A DNA stretch of 64,000 bases from Bradyrhizobium sp. Ai1a-2 (GCF_000426245.1 NZ_AUEZ01000029.1:36872-100871), one strand, 5' to 3'. Counted from the stretch's first letter, positions 8,068-17,089 are shown. Numbers and translations are program-made. Notes: generated by a model from the letters alone, not told the origin.

Positions 8068-10410
8068 ATGGCGCAGATCAAGATATTTGGTTACGCAGAC
8101 AAGATCTCGGTGAAGCCCGGCGACACCATACAATTTCATGTCAGCGCCGACGGCACGTCCACCGCTGAAGCCCATCTCGTGCGTCTGATCCATGGCGACG
8201 AGCATCCGCATGGTCCGGGATTCATCGAGGAGGAAATCGACTGCGTCGCCAACGGCACCTGGCGGGTCGAGAAGCAGTTCACGCAGGTCGGAGCCTTCCT
8301 CGAGGTCGCCGACCCCGATCGCAAGCTCGCACTCGACGGCAGCATCACGCTGTGTGCATTCATCTGGCCGACATGGCCGGATGTCGGGCATCGGCAATGC
8401 CTGCTGGGCCGCTGGGACAATGACAGGAATTACGGCTACGGCCTTGGGATCAATCCGAGCGGCAGGCTGGAGTTCTGGATCGGGCGCGGAAGCGAGATCG
8501 ACTATCTGCAGGCGGAGCTGCCGTTGCAGAAGCAGGCCTGGTATTTCGTCGCGGCCACCTTCGATGCGCGAAGCGGCCGCGCCACCCTCTACCAGGAAGG
8601 GGTCGTGAACCGCTACAATAGCTTGCTCAGCAAGGTCGTGCCGATCGAATATCGCTCGCATGTGTCGGAGGTATTTCGGTTCAGGCAGAACAACCTGCCC
8701 GATACGCCGTTCCTCGTGGCCGGCTCGCGCGACTGGCACGCACTGCGCGGTCACTTCGTGTCGCAGCTCTACTGCGGGAAGATCGATCGCTGCGGTGTGT
8801 TCGATCGCCCGTTGGGTCGCGAGGAGCTCGACGCGATCCGCTCGGGCGGACAGCCTCCATCATACGGCATGATGGCATATTGGGACACCACGAAGGGTTA
8901 CACCGATCACGGCATCGGCGATGTCGTGGTCGACATCGGACCAAACCGCCTCGATGCGAACGGCTACAACAGACCGGTGCGCGCACAGACTGGCTACAAC
9001 TGGAACGGCCGCAACGACTGCTTCCGTCTCGCCCCGCATGAATACGGCGGCATCGAATTCCATGCCGACGCGATGATCGACAGCAACTGGAAAGTCACAA
9101 AGACGCTCGAGCTGCCCGAAACGCTGCGCAGCGGCGCCTACGCGATGAGGGTACACGGCGGCGACGGCAAGGGCCTGGCCGAAGAGTACATCGTCTTCTT
9201 CGTCCGGCCGCGTGTGCCGACCGGGCGCATCGCTCTGCTGTTTTCCACGGCAACCTATATCGCTTATGCCAACGAGCGCTTTGCGACCGACGGCCAGATC
9301 GTGCAGCCAATGGCCGGTCAACCGCCGACGATCTCTGAGGTCGACATTGAAATCTACGAAAATCCGGAATTCGGCGGGGGCTGCTACGACTCTCACGCGG
9401 ATGGCGTCGGCATCTGCTACTCAAGCTATTATCGCCCGATGGTGAATATGCGGCCGAAATACCGGATCTCCGCGTTCGACCTGCCCTGGAATTTCCCGGC
9501 GGATCTCTCGATCCTGGCGTGGCTCGAGCACAAGGGGTACGACTACGATGTCTTGACCGATGAAGATGTTCATCTCGAGGGTGTCGCCGCAATGGCCCCC
9601 TATGCGTGCATTCTCAATTCCACGCATCCGGAATATCATTCCGAGCGCATGCTCGATGCACACGAGGACTACATCGCCGGTGGCGGGCGTTTCATCTGCA
9701 TGGGCGCGAACAGCTTCTGCTGCAATGTGGCGTTTCGCGACGACGAACCGTGGATCATGGAGTGCCGCAAGACCGGTGGACACTGGATCGCTTGGGCGGC
9801 GCGGCCGGGTGAGTACTACCTCGCCACGACGGGGCAGATGGGCGGAATCTGGACCGGCTTCCAGCGCTGGGGGCAGAAGCTGGTCGGCAATACGTTTGCC
9901 GGCGAAGGCTTCGCCCATAGCCAGCCTTACCGGCGGATGCCTGACAGCTACGATCCTGCGCTGGCCTGGATCACCGAAGGAATCGAGGGGGAACTCATCG
10001 GCGATTTCGGCCTGGGCAACGGTGGAGCGGCGGGCATCGAGATCGACTGCTACAAACTGGGGTTCGGCACACCGCCCAACACCAAAATCATCGCATCCTC
10101 GGGTGGTCACCCCGACAATTACATCGCCCACGACGAGGAGGGGGCGCACGCGCATCAGGGTTTCAGCGGGACGCACAACTACATCCTGCGGGCCGATATG
10201 GTGTACTTCGAGGCGCCGAATAACGGTGCGGTGTTTGCAACCGGATCCATTGCGTTCGGGAGTGCCCTTCCTATCAACGGCTTCGAGAACAACGTCTCGC
10301 AGCTTCTGAGCAATGTGGTGAACGCGTTCGTCAGGCCGGGTCCGTTGCCCGGCTCATCGAAAGGAAGTCTTGAGGAGAATATTGGAAAGCTTGAAGGGAT
10401 TAATCTCTGA
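8068..10410 (+). CDS. N,N-dimethylformamidase-type large subunit, complete iron site
   Basis: 780 residues, full length for the DMFase beta subunit. The domain order matches the paralogue at 5229: an N-terminal beta-sandwich (IFGYADKISVKPGD), a LamG-like domain (about 80-270) and the catalytic domain. All four residues expected at the mononuclear iron site are present: Tyr400 (in YANER), Tyr440 (in CYDSHADG), His520 and Glu522 (in THPEYHS). It is therefore the better candidate for the active amidase. The expected reaction is hydrolysis of a tertiary or simple amide, such as DMF, to amine plus carboxylate. The true substrate is unknown. It is the last gene of the operon. Confidence 0.87.
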   Translation: MAQIKIFGYADKISVKPGDTIQFHVSADGTSTAEAHLVRLIHGDEHPHGPGFIEEEIDCVANGTWRVEKQFTQVGAFLEVADPDRKLALDGSITLCAFIWPTWPDVGHRQCLLGRWDNDRNYGYGLGINPSGRLEFWIGRGSEIDYLQAELPLQKQAWYFVAATFDARSGRATLYQEGVVNRYNSLLSKVVPIEYRSHVSEVFRFRQNNLPDTPFLVAGSRDWHALRGHFVSQLYCGKIDRCGVFDRPLGREELDAIRSGGQPPSYGMMAYWDTTKGYTDHGIGDVVVDIGPNRLDANGYNRPVRAQTGYNWNGRNDCFRLAPHEYGGIEFHADAMIDSNWKVTKTLELPETLRSGAYAMRVHGGDGKGLAEEYIVFFVRPRVPTGRIALLFSTATYIAYANERFATDGQIVQPMAGQPPTISEVDIEIYENPEFGGGCYDSHADGVGICYSSYYRPMVNMRPKYRISAFDLPWNFPADLSILAWLEHKGYDYDVLTDEDVHLEGVAAMAPYACILNSTHPEYHSERMLDAHEDYIAGGGRFICMGANSFCCNVAFRDDEPWIMECRKTGGHWIAWAARPGEYYLATTGQMGGIWTGFQRWGQKLVGNTFAGEGFAHSQPYRRMPDSYDPALAWITEGIEGELIGDFGLGNGGAAGIEIDCYKLGFGTPPNTKIIASSGGHPDNYIAHDEEGAHAHQGFSGTHNYILRADMVYFEAPNNGAVFATGSIAFGSALPINGFENNVSQLLSNVVNAFVRPGPLPGSSKGSLEENIGKLEGINL

Positions 10411-10467
10411 ACCAGCCCAACTTGGAAACTTCACTTCACGTAGTTCTTGCTCGCTCGTCGGTCCAAG

Positions 10468-10620
10468 CGCGGCATCCGCCACACGCTCGCTCCTGGCGGG
10501 GTCTACCTCGCCCAAGACATCAAGGGCTCAAGCCATCATCACGGCGATCTCAATCACCCGCTCGGGCCGCTGCTTTACACGGTTTCGTGCATGCACTGCA
10601 TGACGGTTTCCTTGGCGGCT
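10468..10620 (+). pseudogene. Relic of a SAM-dependent methyltransferase
   Basis: Within the 424-base gap between the DMFase operon and the DyP gene, one frame reads LAPGGVYLAQDIKGSSH followed by HPLGPLLYTVSCMHCMTVSLA. This matches the post-motif region of a winged-helix class I methyltransferase family as I remember it (LGxxLYTxSxxHCMTVSLA). No SAM-binding GxGxG region precedes it and the similarity stops abruptly afterwards. I read it as a fragment, not a gene. The rest of 10411-10834 shows nothing else I can support. Confidence 0.45.
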
Positions 10621-10834
10621 TCTCAGATGTCCGAGTTTACGAAAGGCCTCAGCCGTAACGAGTATCTTATCGTCAACGCGGCGACGCTCGCCGGCACCGG
10701 CGCCGCCAGGTCCTATAAACTGGCCAGAGCTGGACGATGCTGATATCGTGTATCCAAGAATGACCGCGCAACTCGGTCGTGCGGCGTTTCGTCGGCCGAC
10801 TTTCCGATCTCGCAGAGGTAGCAAGGAGTGAAGG

Positions 10835-11887
10835 GTGCCGTCTGCTGTTTCGCAACCAGTCGTCGCGCAGCTGACGCGAGCCGCCATTTTTCTGGTCGTA
10901 ACGGTCAATGCCGGAAAGGAGAGCGAAGTCGCCGTGCGCGGTTTGTGCGCGGACCTGTCCTCTCTGTTGCGAGCCGTTGGGTTTCGTGATCTCGAGGGGC
11001 GGTTGTCGTGCGTCATGGGATTTGGTTCCGACGCTTGGGACCGGCTCTTCGGTGCGCCGCGTCCGAAGGACTTGCACTCCTTCCGTGAAATTCGCGGCGT
11101 GCATCATGCGGTCTCGACCCCGGGCGATCTTCTTTTTCACCTGCGATCCACGCGCATGGATCTGTGCTTCGAGATCGCGGCGCAGATTATGTCGCGGCTC
11201 GCGAGCGCGGTGACCATCGTCGACGAGGTGCATGGTTTCAAATATTTCGATGACCGCGACCTCATGGGCTTCGTCGACGGGACAGAGAACCCGGTCGGTG
11301 AGGACGCTCAAAGAGCGGCCATCATCGGCGAGGAGGATGCGCCCTTTGCCGGCGGAAGCTATGTCATCGTGCAGAAATATCTGCACGATCTAGAGCGCTG
11401 GAACGAAGTCCCGGTCGAACAACAAGAAGATATCATCGGTCGGCACAAGCTCTCTGACATCGAGCAGGACGATGCGGCGAAGGCGCCATACGCGCACAAT
11501 GTTCTGACCTCGATCGAGGACAACGGCGAGCAGCTTCAGATTGTGCGGGACAACATGCCCTTCGGCGAATTCGGAAAAGGTGAGTTCGGCACCTACTTCA
11601 TCGGATACGCACGATCGCCCCGCCGCATTGAGCAGATGCTCGAAAACATGTTCATCGGCAGGCCGCCGGGCAATTACGACCGGCTGCTCGACTTTAGCCG
11701 GGCGGTCACCGGGATATTGTTTTTCGTGCCGTCGGCAACCTTCCTGGACAACGTCACCCCGGAAATGATGTCGACAGCGCCGGAGCACGTTCAGAGCTCA
11801 GAAGACCCTGACATCGCGAACACGCCTCCGAAACCCTCGTCGTCCCGCGATGGTTCACTCGGCATTGGCTCACTGAAAAAGAGGTAG
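10835..11887 (+). CDS. Dye-decolorizing (DyP) peroxidase, encapsulin cargo
   Basis: 350 residues, a haem peroxidase of the DyP-B class. GTG 10835 follows AAGGAG at six bases. The family fingerprint GFVDGTENP contains the catalytic Asp148; His221 (in PYAHN) is the likely proximal haem ligand, and Arg238/Asn240 (in VRDNMP) complete the distal pocket. There is no signal peptide. The C-terminus ends DGSLGIGSLKKR after a flexible Ser/Pro-rich linker; this is the classic encapsulin targeting peptide. The encapsulin gene starts three bases after the stop, so cargo and shell are co-transcribed. Likely role: peroxide-dependent oxidation in a nanocompartment. Confidence 0.95.
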   Translation: MPSAVSQPVVAQLTRAAIFLVVTVNAGKESEVAVRGLCADLSSLLRAVGFRDLEGRLSCVMGFGSDAWDRLFGAPRPKDLHSFREIRGVHHAVSTPGDLLFHLRSTRMDLCFEIAAQIMSRLASAVTIVDEVHGFKYFDDRDLMGFVDGTENPVGEDAQRAAIIGEEDAPFAGGSYVIVQKYLHDLERWNEVPVEQQEDIIGRHKLSDIEQDDAAKAPYAHNVLTSIEDNGEQLQIVRDNMPFGEFGKGEFGTYFIGYARSPRRIEQMLENMFIGRPPGNYDRLLDFSRAVTGILFFVPSATFLDNVTPEMMSTAPEHVQSSEDPDIANTPPKPSSSRDGSLGIGSLKKR

Positions 11888-11890
11888 ACT

Positions 11891-12712
11891 GTGAATAATC
11901 TTCATCGCGAACTCGCTCCTATCTCGGATAAGGCCTGGGCTCAGATCGAAGAGGAGGCCTCCCGGACGCTAAAGCGCCACTTGGCGGCGCGCCGGGTGGT
12001 CGACGTTCCGGACCCCAAAGGTGTCGACCTCGCGGCCGTTGGCACGGGTCATGTTCACCAGATCCCGGCGCCCGGCGACGGCATCCAGGCGGTCCAACGC
12101 GACGCGAAAACGCTGGTCGAACTGCGCGTTCCATTTGAACTCTCCCGACAGCAGATCGACGATGTCGAGCGCGGCGCGACCGATTCGGATTGGTCGCCGG
12201 TGAAGGAGGCGGCGCGCAAAATTGCCTTTGCCGAAGATCGCGCTGTCTTCGACGGATATCCCGCAGCTGGAATTCAGGGTATTCGTCAAGGCAGCAGCAA
12301 TGCTGTCGTCGCATTACCGGCAAGCGTAAGGGGCTATCCGGGCGCTGTCGCGCAGGCCGTAAGCCGATTGCGGCTCGCCGGCTGCAACGGTCCTTATGCG
12401 CTCGTGCTCGGCGCAGATGCCTATACGGTGGCCGCAGGAGGAACCGACGAGGGTTATCCGATCTTTCACCACATTGAGCGCGTGATTGACGGCGGCATGA
12501 TCTGGGCGCCAGCAGTGGAAGGCGCATTCCTGTTGACGACGCGGGGTGGAGATTTCGAGCTAGACATCGGCCAGGACATCTCCATCGGGTATCTCAGCCA
12601 TTCGAGCTCGATGGTGGAGTTATATTTCCAGGAGACCTTTACCTTCCGGGTGCTGACGACCGAGGCGTCCGTGGTACTCGAGCCCTCGAAGGCGCCGGCC
12701 GCCAAATCATAG
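11891..12712 (+). CDS. Encapsulin (family 1) nanocompartment shell protein
   Basis: 273 residues, the usual length for HK97-fold encapsulins (linocin M18 family). Typical segments are the N-terminal LHRELAPISDKAWAQIEEEA helix, RVPFELSRQQIDDVERGA in the E-loop/P-domain region, GIQGIRQGSS, and the C-terminal DIGQDISIGY. It starts at GTG 11891 just after the DyP stop, with GAGGTAG upstream. Sixty or more copies should assemble into a shell loaded with the adjacent DyP peroxidase through its C-terminal peptide. No second cargo gene is visible beside it. Confidence 0.95.
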   Translation: MNNLHRELAPISDKAWAQIEEEASRTLKRHLAARRVVDVPDPKGVDLAAVGTGHVHQIPAPGDGIQAVQRDAKTLVELRVPFELSRQQIDDVERGATDSDWSPVKEAARKIAFAEDRAVFDGYPAAGIQGIRQGSSNAVVALPASVRGYPGAVAQAVSRLRLAGCNGPYALVLGADAYTVAAGGTDEGYPIFHHIERVIDGGMIWAPAVEGAFLLTTRGGDFELDIGQDISIGYLSHSSSMVELYFQETFTFRVLTTEASVVLEPSKAPAAKS

Positions 12713-12825
12713 AAATCCGAAGAACCTCAACATGACGACGCGATTCAAGAGCGGCGACCATAGAACTTGGTAATTGCTCATGTGACCGCGACGATCATTG
12801 GAGACGTCCACGCTGAGGCTATTGC

Positions 12826-13240
12826 TACGTCAACCCGCAGGGTCTGGTCACCGGTGCCGGCATCGCCGCCCTGGTCACGCTGCCCGGCCAGGATCCGACC
12901 AGGAGCAATGTCACCCTGGTCGCACCTCGCGGCACCATTGATCTCGGCGCTGCCTGCGTCCGCGGCAACGACATCTTCATTGTGGCGCAGTTCGTGCTGA
13001 ACTCCTTCAACATCCAGGCCACCGGCACGGTGACGGGCCTCGTGTTCACGCCGCCGCCGAACGTCGCACTGGCCGCGACCGCCAACAACGCGACCGCCGC
13101 CACCCAGCAGGCCGGCCAGCCGGCCCAGACCAGAAACAACGAGCAGCCCTTCCGTCATCATCGTTGAATTCCTCGGCTTCGGCGGCGATGACGGCGCGAC
13201 GCAGGATCGGCCACCGGAGGAAAGGCGCGAGCGCAGGTTC
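12826..13240 (+). pseudogene. Relic of a haemagglutinin-type exoprotein C-terminus
   Basis: One frame reads GLVTGAGIAALVTLPG, then NVTLVAPRGTIDLGAA, FNIQATGTVTGL and ATAATQQAGQPAQ. This parallels the last 150 residues of the giant exoprotein at 18318-31052 (SAGAGIATLN, NIDLIAPLGSID, TNIQAAGTITGV, AAATQQTG). Near 13150 one extra T shifts the frame; the other frame then gives SVIIVEFLGFGGDDG, matching the intact IIIVEFMGFGGGDG. There is no upstream body of the gene. It is a decayed 3' end of a second exoprotein gene, closer to other haemagglutinin-like proteins than a simple duplicate of the neighbour. Confidence 0.75.
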
Positions 13241-13400
13241 TCACAATCATTCGGCCCGAAACGCTCGCGCGTTGGCACAGAGCCGGATTCCGCTGCGACT
13301 GTCGTTGGAAGTCGCGCCCACGGGGCCGAAGAATGCTCAGGGGGCTGTCCCGTTACTTTTCCGGCCATGCGCCAGAGGATATCGATCCGAGCTACTAACT

Positions 13401-13698
13401 CGTAGACCACCTGTCGAAGCTTTCGGGAAGCGTTGCCTTTTTTGCCTGCGAGTTGGCGCGGATCGTCGACGTTGGTGACCACGCGGTTCTCAGCGCCGGC
13501 GACCGTTCGCTGCGCGAGATTACCCTTAAGGGCAAAGAGCCAACGAACCTTGCCTTTGGTGGGCCGGACGGCAAGACAGCTTTTGTCACCCAGCGACAAG
13601 GCGGGTTCGTTGGGGCCTTCCGAACCGATCAAGAAGGACGCCAACGCTGTTTGCAGCGACCCGAGTGCGAGAAACCGGTTGCACAGTCCAGCCACTAG
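13401..13698 (+). pseudogene. Relic of an SMP-30/gluconolactonase-like gene
   Basis: One frame contains LREITLKGKEPTNLAFGGP followed by DGKTAFVTQRQGG, resembling the last blades of SMP-30/gluconolactonase/LRE proteins, where NxAFGGPDGxTxxVT is typical. The frame is closed by a stop just upstream of 13401, and no N-terminal metal-ligand region is present. I take it as a decayed fragment. Together with the exoprotein relic it fills most of the 1.17-kb gap 12713-13886; the remainder shows no supported gene, although a long antisense open frame exists. Confidence 0.4.
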
Positions 13699-13886
13699 CC
13701 GATCAGCAGAATGCCGCGTTGGCGTCTTTTTCCGACGGCACGGGCAAGGCGGTACTGATTTCGACGCGCCGCTCGCGCATCCAGGCTGCGCTCCATTGCA
13801 ATTGAAACAAGGATCTTCGGAGCCCGAAACACACCCGTAGCGCGGCTGCCACCAGATGGTACGGAAGGACATCGCGAGGAGCGACC

Positions 13887-15230
13887 ATGAGCCATCATCT
13901 AGGGCAGCGCGCAGTTGTGATCGGAGCGGGAATTGGCGGATTTTGCGCCGCCGGCGCACTCTCTTCCTATTTCAAGGAAATCGTTGTTCTTGAACGCGAC
14001 GCTCCTCCGCCCTCGGCTATCCCGCGCGCAGGCGTCCCCCAAGATCGGCATCCGCATCTTCTCTTGGCCAGCGGATTGCAGGCGCTTGGGGACATCTTTC
14101 CGGGATTCGAGAAGGATCTTGTCGATGGCGGCGCTGTTTCCATCAACGCTTTTCGAGACATACGGTACGAGCGAGCGGATGTCGGTGCTCTGCCGCAGCG
14201 CGATTGTGGCGCGTCGCTGCTCTGTGCCTCGCGGCCGCTGATCGAGTACGTGGTCCGGCGTCAGGTGGCTGCAATCGCCAACGTCACGTTGCGATCGCAT
14301 TGCCGTGTGACGGAAATTGCGTCGGATGCCATCCGACCGTCGGTGAGGTACGAGAGCGCCGCAAGAGAGCTTGCAGCAGTCGAGGCGGATCTCGTGGTGG
14401 ATGCATCCGGCCGCGGCGTGCCTACACTCGGCTTGCTCGCCGCACTCGGCTGGGAACGGCCGCTTGAGACCGTTGTTGGCGTCGATATCAGCTATGCGAC
14501 CGCGCTCGTTCGGCCTGAGGGTACGTCGTTGGACGGACAGATCCTGGTCACGTTGCCCGATCCGAGTTCCTCTGTGTTGTCCGGCCTCACATTGCCCATC
14601 GAAGGCGGGGGCTGCTTTGTCTCGCTTTCCCAGTACGGCGCGACGAAGCAGCCGGAGACTTGGCAGGACTTTCTTGCTCTCTCGCGTCAACTGAATACGC
14701 CGACGATCTACAACGCGATTTGCAAGCTCGCGCCACCCGACGGCTTGAGACACTTCGTATTCGATGAGAGTCGCTGGAGACATTTCGAGCAGCTCCAGAG
14801 GCTGCCGCGCGGGATTCTGCCGATGGCCGACTCGCTCTGCCGGTTCAATCCGATCTACGGGCAGGGCATGTCTGTCGCTGCGCGGCAGGCAAAGCTGTTG
14901 CATGAGGTTCTGGATCGCGTTGCCGGGGAGGCGGACCCGATCGAGGAACTCCAAGCTGCGTTCATGGCCGAAGTGGGCTCGCTGCTTCAAGCACCCTGGA
15001 ACATGGGTGTGAATGCCGATTTCGCCTATCCGGGCACGCGGGGGCAACGCCCGGAGCGGTACGAGGAAAGCAGGCAGTTCGAGGCCGCACTCTTCCGAGC
15101 TATCGTGTCAGATCCGGTGGTCCATAGGGCGTTCTCGGACGTCCTGCAACTCATCAAGCCGTTTGACCTCCTGCAAGATACTGACATCCGGCGACGGATC
15201 GATGCCCATGTCGTGGTAAAAAATGCATGA
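13887..15230 (+). CDS. FAD-dependent oxidoreductase/monooxygenase-like protein
   Basis: 447 residues. The N-terminus AVVIGAGIGGFCAAGAL is a Rossmann GxGxxG FAD-binding motif, with Glu at the end of the second strand (VVLERDA). LVVDASGRG (about 167-175) matches the second conserved motif of the UbiH/PHBH-type flavoprotein class, and FNPIYGQGMSVAARQA (about 322-337) matches the GD/GQG substrate-side motif. ATG 13887 follows AGGAG. It stands alone between gene relics, so the substrate cannot be guessed from context. Related proteins are called epoxidase or hydroxylase-like; no finer call is justified. Confidence 0.75.
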   Translation: MSHHLGQRAVVIGAGIGGFCAAGALSSYFKEIVVLERDAPPPSAIPRAGVPQDRHPHLLLASGLQALGDIFPGFEKDLVDGGAVSINAFRDIRYERADVGALPQRDCGASLLCASRPLIEYVVRRQVAAIANVTLRSHCRVTEIASDAIRPSVRYESAARELAAVEADLVVDASGRGVPTLGLLAALGWERPLETVVGVDISYATALVRPEGTSLDGQILVTLPDPSSSVLSGLTLPIEGGGCFVSLSQYGATKQPETWQDFLALSRQLNTPTIYNAICKLAPPDGLRHFVFDESRWRHFEQLQRLPRGILPMADSLCRFNPIYGQGMSVAARQAKLLHEVLDRVAGEADPIEELQAAFMAEVGSLLQAPWNMGVNADFAYPGTRGQRPERYEESRQFEAALFRAIVSDPVVHRAFSDVLQLIKPFDLLQDTDIRRRIDAHVVVKNA

Positions 15231-15405
15231 CAAGGGCGCGCGTTGCATCCGACAGTCCGCGCGGCTCCAGCGGCACCCGCTCCCTGCCACCGGTCATAAC
15301 TGGAATTGCGAAACCGCCTGCTGAAGTGATTGGGAGTCACGGGCGACCGCCTGTGTGGCTGCTCGCGTAAGCCTCTTATTTCTAGGGCCTCGCTAAGCTT
15401 GGATA

Positions 15406-15491
15406 GATCAGTGATTGATCGTCAATTTCCTGGTTGGCGAGCTTATTTACGTTGGCGGCGGGGGTGAAGTTCCTGCAACGAGGGCGTGGCG
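15406..15491 (-). pseudogene. Decayed partial copy of the small gene at 61232-61444
   Basis: About 80 bases here align without gaps to 61261-61340, with roughly four fifths identity by hand. Both read on the minus strand through the C-terminal half of a small secreted protein (AANVNKLANQEIDDQSL here, AANANKLPNEEIEDQSL in the intact copy). The signal-peptide half is absent. This is the only thing I recognise in the 384-base gap 15231-15614, apart from the ribosome binding site of the next gene. Confidence 0.6.
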
Positions 15492-15614
15492 GCACTGGCG
15501 GACATCTTGTCAGTTGCCTTCTCTACGGCGCACCCACTCGGGCACCTATTACGATATTCCTATCGAATTACGCCCGGGATCGTGCTTCAACAGCCTCACG
15601 GTAGGAGAGCCATT

Positions 15615-16340
15615 GTGGGGTGCCGAAAGAACAGAACGACGCTGCACTCCTCTTCTGGCTTCAAGGAATTGTTGCGCAAAGGGTGGTTTTTCGTCACAGC
15701 TGGACTGCTTGCCGTGGGAATCTTAATTCACCCACAAGGCGCTGCAGCGCAAGGAGCCAATCCGACCACGGCCTTGCGTTCGGCCGCATACGATATTCCA
15801 GCTCAAGACCTCGATGCCGCGCTCAACGTCTATATGAAAGTCAGCGGTGCGCCGGTACTCTATGAGGCCCCCCTCACGAGTGGTCGGCGATCAATGCCGG
15901 TGAAAGGATATCTGGCGCCAGCGCCAGCGTTGCGTGTCTTGCTATTGGGCACTGGGCTTGCGGCGCGGCGTGTTGGGAATGATGCGTTCAGCATTGTTGT
16001 CGCGACTGCACAGGATGCCGATGCACCAGCTGCGCCATTGATGCCAAGCAGCCATTTTGGCGTGGTTCTGCAAGCGAGCGTTATGAGGGCCGTTTGCCGC
16101 GCTCCGAAAACGCGCCCTGGCAGCTACAGGATTGCGCTCGCACTTTGGATCGGGCCGACAGGCAATGTTCAGTCCAGCGCGCTCATCGGTTCGACGGGTG
16201 ATGAGGCGCGCGATGCGGCCCTCATTGCCGTCCTGCAAAACGTGACGGTCGGTGTTGGCCCTCCCGCGGGTATGTCGCAACCCATCATCCTGACTATCGC
16301 ACCACGGCCGCCTCCTGAAACGGGAGATTGCTCCGGCTGA
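15615..16340 (+). CDS. STN-domain protein with TonB C-terminal-like domain
   Basis: 241 residues with GTG 15615 as start (AGGAG seven bases upstream; the open frame extends further left but is unconserved). A hydrophobic segment (about 20-40, WFFVTAGLLAVGILI) ending in AAAQG is a signal peptide or anchor. Residues about 54-130 form an STN (secretin and TonB N-terminus) domain: YDIPAQDLDAALNVYMKVSG and VLLLGTGLAARR. Residues about 155-235 resemble a TonB C-terminal fold (YRIALALWIGPTGNV). There is no TonB proline-rich spacer and no beta-barrel. It precedes FecI/FecR-type genes, so it may relay a signal from the exoprotein system to FecR in place of a receptor. Confidence 0.7.
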   Translation: MGCRKNRTTLHSSSGFKELLRKGWFFVTAGLLAVGILIHPQGAAAQGANPTTALRSAAYDIPAQDLDAALNVYMKVSGAPVLYEAPLTSGRRSMPVKGYLAPAPALRVLLLGTGLAARRVGNDAFSIVVATAQDADAPAAPLMPSSHFGVVLQASVMRAVCRAPKTRPGSYRIALALWIGPTGNVQSSALIGSTGDEARDAALIAVLQNVTVGVGPPAGMSQPIILTIAPRPPPETGDCSG

Positions 16341-16528
16341 TCGGGGCCAAAGGACAAAAAGTCCGGTAGTCAATCTGTCATGCAATCCGGATAGACCGGT
16401 TGTCATTTCTATTCTGTGGCCGCTTCCAGCAGGCAGCCGCGATGCGCGATATCGACCCGACCGGCGGGCTTGGATCAGGGCGACGTGAGCATGGGGAACC
16501 TAGAAGCGGTGGGACTTCGATTGAATCG

Positions 16529-17089
16529 ATGGCAGATACGACGTGGGCAGCCCTGCGTGGGCTGCTAGTTGAAAGATATGAGCATTTCCGGGGCCGCCTG
16601 ACCCATCGACTCGGCTCTGAGGAACTCGCAAGCGAGAGCCTGCACGAGACATGGCTACGATTGCACCGCGACGACCACATCGGCACGGTGCATAATGCGC
16701 CGGCCTTCCTGCTGCGCATCGCAATCAACGTCGCGGTGGATCGCTTGCGTGGCGAGAAGCGGCGCGCGGACTGGTCCGAAATCGAAGCGTTGATCGAGGT
16801 CCCCGATACCGCCCCCGATCCAGCGCGGACGACACATGGACGCCTCGAGTTCGAGATGCTCGAGCAGGCGATCAGGGAATTGCCAAAGCGAACGCGTGCG
16901 ATCCTTCTGGCGTCACGGCTGGAAGGGTTGACACATCGGGCGATTGCACAGCGGCTTGCAATTTCCAATCGGACAGTTGCTTATGAACTGAAGCGCGCGA
17001 TCACGATATTGGAGGCGCGCCTTGAAAAAAGTTCGCCACCAGATTGCGTTGAAGCGCCGCCGGGATCGTCTCAGGAAGTAGAGAAGTAG
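16529..17089 (+). CDS. ECF sigma factor, FecI-like
   Basis: 186 residues from ATG 16529, where family similarity begins (MADTTWAALRGLLVERYEHF). An in-frame ATG at 16442 would add 29 residues without obvious homology, and neither start has a strong ribosome binding site. Region 2 is seen in ELASESLHETWLRLHR and FLLRIAINVAVDRLR; region 4 in LPKRTRAILLASRLEGLTHRAIAQRL with its helix-turn-helix. Iron-starvation-type ECF factors normally pair with a FecR regulator, and one is encoded 68 bases downstream. The probable target is the promoter of the giant exoprotein gene or of this cassette; this is inferred from gene order. Confidence 0.85.
   Translation: MADTTWAALRGLLVERYEHFRGRLTHRLGSEELASESLHETWLRLHRDDHIGTVHNAPAFLLRIAINVAVDRLRGEKRRADWSEIEALIEVPDTAPDPARTTHGRLEFEMLEQAIRELPKRTRAILLASRLEGLTHRAIAQRLAISNRTVAYELKRAITILEARLEKSSPPDCVEAPPGSSQEVEK

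Noticed and set aside
12778..13959. Minus-strand open frame of 393 codons across the relic region
   Set aside because: The plus strand shows recognisable exoprotein and SMP-30 fragments; the minus product has no family features.
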